Source: CAYTRP01 sp964625145 (GTDB taxonomy: Bacteria > Sumerlaeota > Sumerlaeia > SLMS01 > JAHLLQ01). Taken from it: 7,750 nucleotides of DNA. Positions 6,218-7,750 of the stretch are shown in pieces (position 1 is the stretch's first letter; the number at the start of each line of letters is the position of its first letter). Under the pieces are notes generated by a model. The model worked only from the letters and a program-made list of their open reading frames with translations. It made no database searches and was not told where the DNA came from. Where the stretch lies: contig CAZVAQ010000161.1 in assembly GCA_964625145.1 (NCBI GenBank), forward strand, positions 1 through 7,750, in the 5' to 3' direction. The position numbers and the translations under genes are program-made.

Positions 6218-6226
6218 TGTTGACCG

Positions 6227-7750
6227 ATGACCACGTTTACGACGCCGCAGGCGGAGACAGTGCCGGGCGAGCGCCATGCGTTCCAGGCGGAGATCCGCCA
6301 ACTGCTCGATATTGTGATCCATTCGCTGTACACCGAGCGGGAAATCTTCGTGCGGGAGCTGATCAGCAATGCCGCCGACGCGCTGGAAAAGTTCCGCCAC
6401 GAGGCCTTGATTCGAGAGGACTTGCCGGAGCGGGACCGGGAGCTGGAGGTGCGCATCGCGCTGGATGATCAGGCGAGGGTCTTCTCGATCTCCGACTCGG
6501 GCATCGGCATGACGCGCGAGGAGATCGTGACCAACCTGGGGACGATCGCCCACTCGGGGACCAAGGAGTTCCTGGCTCGGCTGGCTCAATCGGGGGGGAA
6601 GGATGTGAATCTGATCGGGCAGTTCGGGGTCGGGTTTTACAGTGCCTTCATGGTGGCGAAGAAGGTGACAGTGGAAACCCGGTCGTATCAGAGTGACCCA
6701 GAGAAGGGGGACTCGCAGGGGTGGGTGTGGGAGTCCGACGGCAGCGGAGAGTACACGCTGACGCCCAAGGAGGGTCTCTCCCGCGGTACGACCATCACGA
6801 TCGAGCTGAAGGACGACGCCTCGGAGTTTGCGAACGAATCGCGCATCAAGGGGATCATCCGCCACTTCTCCAGCTTCGTGCCCTTCCCCGTGTATGTGAA
6901 GGGGGAGAAGGTGAACACGGTGCAGGCGCTGTGGACGCGGCCGAAGGGGGAGATCACCGAGGAGGAGTACACGGAGTTCTACCGCTTCGTGGCCAACGCG
7001 GTGGACGAGCCGACGTATCGCCTGCACTTCTCGGCCGATGCGCCGCTGGCGATCAATGCGCTGCTGTTCGTGCCGCCGGACAACATCGAGCGATTGGGCT
7101 TTGGCCGCGTGAAGCCGGGGGTGGACCTGTATTGCCGCAAGGTGCTGATCCTGCGCCATCCGGAGGAATTGCTGCCGGAATGGATGCGCTTCCTGCGCGG
7201 CGTGATCGACAGCGAGGACCTGCCGCTGAACATCTCGCGCGAGATGCTGCAGGACAACCGGCTGGTGCGCAAGCTGTCGAACGTGATCTCGGGCCGGTTC
7301 ATCAAGTTCCTGGAAGAGCAGGCGAAGTCCGACCCCGAGAAGTTCGACAAGTTCTACAAGGTCTACGGTACGTTCCTGAAGGAAGGCGTGACGCAGGACT
7401 TCGTGCACGGGAAGGATCTGGCGAAGTTGCTGCGGTTCGAATCGTCCGCGACGGAAGCCGGAAAGACGACGACCTTGGCGGAGTACGTCGGGCGCATGAA
7501 GGACGGACAGAAGGAGATCTACTACATCAACGGTCCCTCACGCGAGGCGATCGAGGCGGGGCCGTACCTGGAGGCCTTCAAGGCCCGCGGCATCGAGGTG
7601 CTCTACACGCACGAGCCGATCGACGACTTTGTGCTGTCGAACCTCGGCGAGTTCGAGGAGAAGCGCTTTGTCTCGGCGGACAGCGGGGACCTGGACCTGC
7701 CCGGCGACGAGCCGCAGGCGGAGGGCGAGGCATTGCTGGAGAGCGACGCG
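6227..7750 (+). CDS. htpG: Molecular chaperone HtpG (Hsp90), 3' end outside the window
   Basis: The first 508 residues of bacterial Hsp90 are present without a stop; the family usually has about 610-640, so most of the C-terminal dimerisation domain is missing only because the window ends. HtpG is a cytoplasmic ATP-driven dimeric chaperone that remodels client proteins under heat and other stress. The N-terminal GHKL ATPase domain is intact: RELISNAADALEKFR (43-57, with E44, N48 and D51), DSGIGM (90-95), the lid motif GTIAHSGTKEF (105-115) and GQFGVGFYSAF (131-141). The middle domain has LNISREMLQDNRLVRKL (334-350), where R338 matches the arginine that contacts ATP phosphate. MKDGQKEIYYING (424-436) and PIDDFVLSNLGEFEEKRF (464-481) are also typical. 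Residues 1-16 precede the usual family start but follow a proper ribosome site. I see no CIRCE-type inverted repeat upstream, so heat control, if any, works otherwise. Confidence 0.98.
   Translation, partial: MTTFTTPQAETVPGERHAFQAEIRQLLDIVIHSLYTEREIFVRELISNAADALEKFRHEALIREDLPERDRELEVRIALDDQARVFSISDSGIGMTREEIVTNLGTIAHSGTKEFLARLAQSGGKDVNLIGQFGVGFYSAFMVAKKVTVETRSYQSDPEKGDSQGWVWESDGSGEYTLTPKEGLSRGTTITIELKDDASEFANESRIKGIIRHFSSFVPFPVYVKGEKVNTVQALWTRPKGEITEEEYTEFYRFVANAVDEPTYRLHFSADAPLAINALLFVPPDNIERLGFGRVKPGVDLYCRKVLILRHPEELLPEWMRFLRGVIDSEDLPLNISREMLQDNRLVRKLSNVISGRFIKFLEEQAKSDPEKFDKFYKVYGTFLKEGVTQDFVHGKDLAKLLRFESSATEAGKTTTLAEYVGRMKDGQKEIYYINGPSREAIEAGPYLEAFKARGIEVLYTHEPIDDFVLSNLGEFEEKRFVSADSGDLDLPGDEPQAEGEALLESDA

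Noticed and set aside
5654..6223. Open frames on both strands across the 66-bp repeats, with 22-residue repeats
   Set aside because: The frames stay open because the 66-bp unit is a multiple of three. They run through the N gap, have no good ribosome site and give Arg/Gly-rich translations typical of noncoding repeats.
6087..6226. Heat-shock operator or promoter upstream of htpG
   Set aside because: I looked for a CIRCE inverted repeat and for spaced -35/-10 boxes; only fragments such as TATGTT and TATTCA appear, without properly spaced partners.
6209..7408. Minus-strand open frame (399 codons) opposite htpG
   Set aside because: The + strand frame is unmistakably HtpG; the reverse frame has no recognisable domain.

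Overview
The window is a 7.75-kb piece of a GC-rich bacterial draft scaffold. It holds a run of exactly 100 N, the usual placeholder for a gap of unknown size. All six genes I can support lie on the + strand. Their products are a secreted protein made of two tandem copies of one domain (100-1719), an MFS transporter (1796-3049), a heme-oxygenase-family protein (3086-3727), a SpoIID/LytB-type peptidoglycan enzyme (3988-5388), a 67-residue membrane protein (5451-5654), and the chaperone HtpG, cut by the window end (6227-7750). There are no rRNA or tRNA genes, no transposase and no CRISPR array. The organism cannot be fixed from this sequence. GC-rich codon use, Shine-Dalgarno sites on some genes, purine-rich simple repeats between genes and hairpin-bearing interspersed repeats suggest a PVC-group bacterium (Planctomycetes, Verrucomicrobia) or a related uncultured lineage such as Sumerlaeota or Hydrogenedentes. 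That assignment is inference with low confidence.

Layout: positions 1-60 hold a G-rich heptanucleotide array (unit GGATGAA and variants). The tandem-duplicated secreted protein follows and ends inside another short heptad array. The MFS transporter and the heme-oxygenase-like protein are separated by 36 bases and are probably co-transcribed. The heme-oxygenase gene ends inside a third heptad array of ten units. The 260-base gap after it also contains a perfect 10-bp inverted repeat and a fourth heptad array in the opposite orientation, which runs to two bases before the SpoIID-like start codon. The small membrane-protein gene lies 62 bases beyond the SpoIID-like gene. A 66-bp tandem repeat carrying an 8-bp hairpin (5755-6086, interrupted by the N gap) fills most of the space before htpG.

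The genes do not form one obvious pathway. MFS plus heme oxygenase suggests handling of heme, iron or a tetrapyrrole product. The SpoIID-like protein acts on the cell wall, and HtpG is a general stress chaperone. The most unusual content is between the genes. Heptad arrays keep exact 7-bp register and begin at, or stop at, gene ends, supplying the stop codon in two cases. Two arrays of opposite orientation in one gap could pair over 35 positions just before the SpoIID-like start codon.
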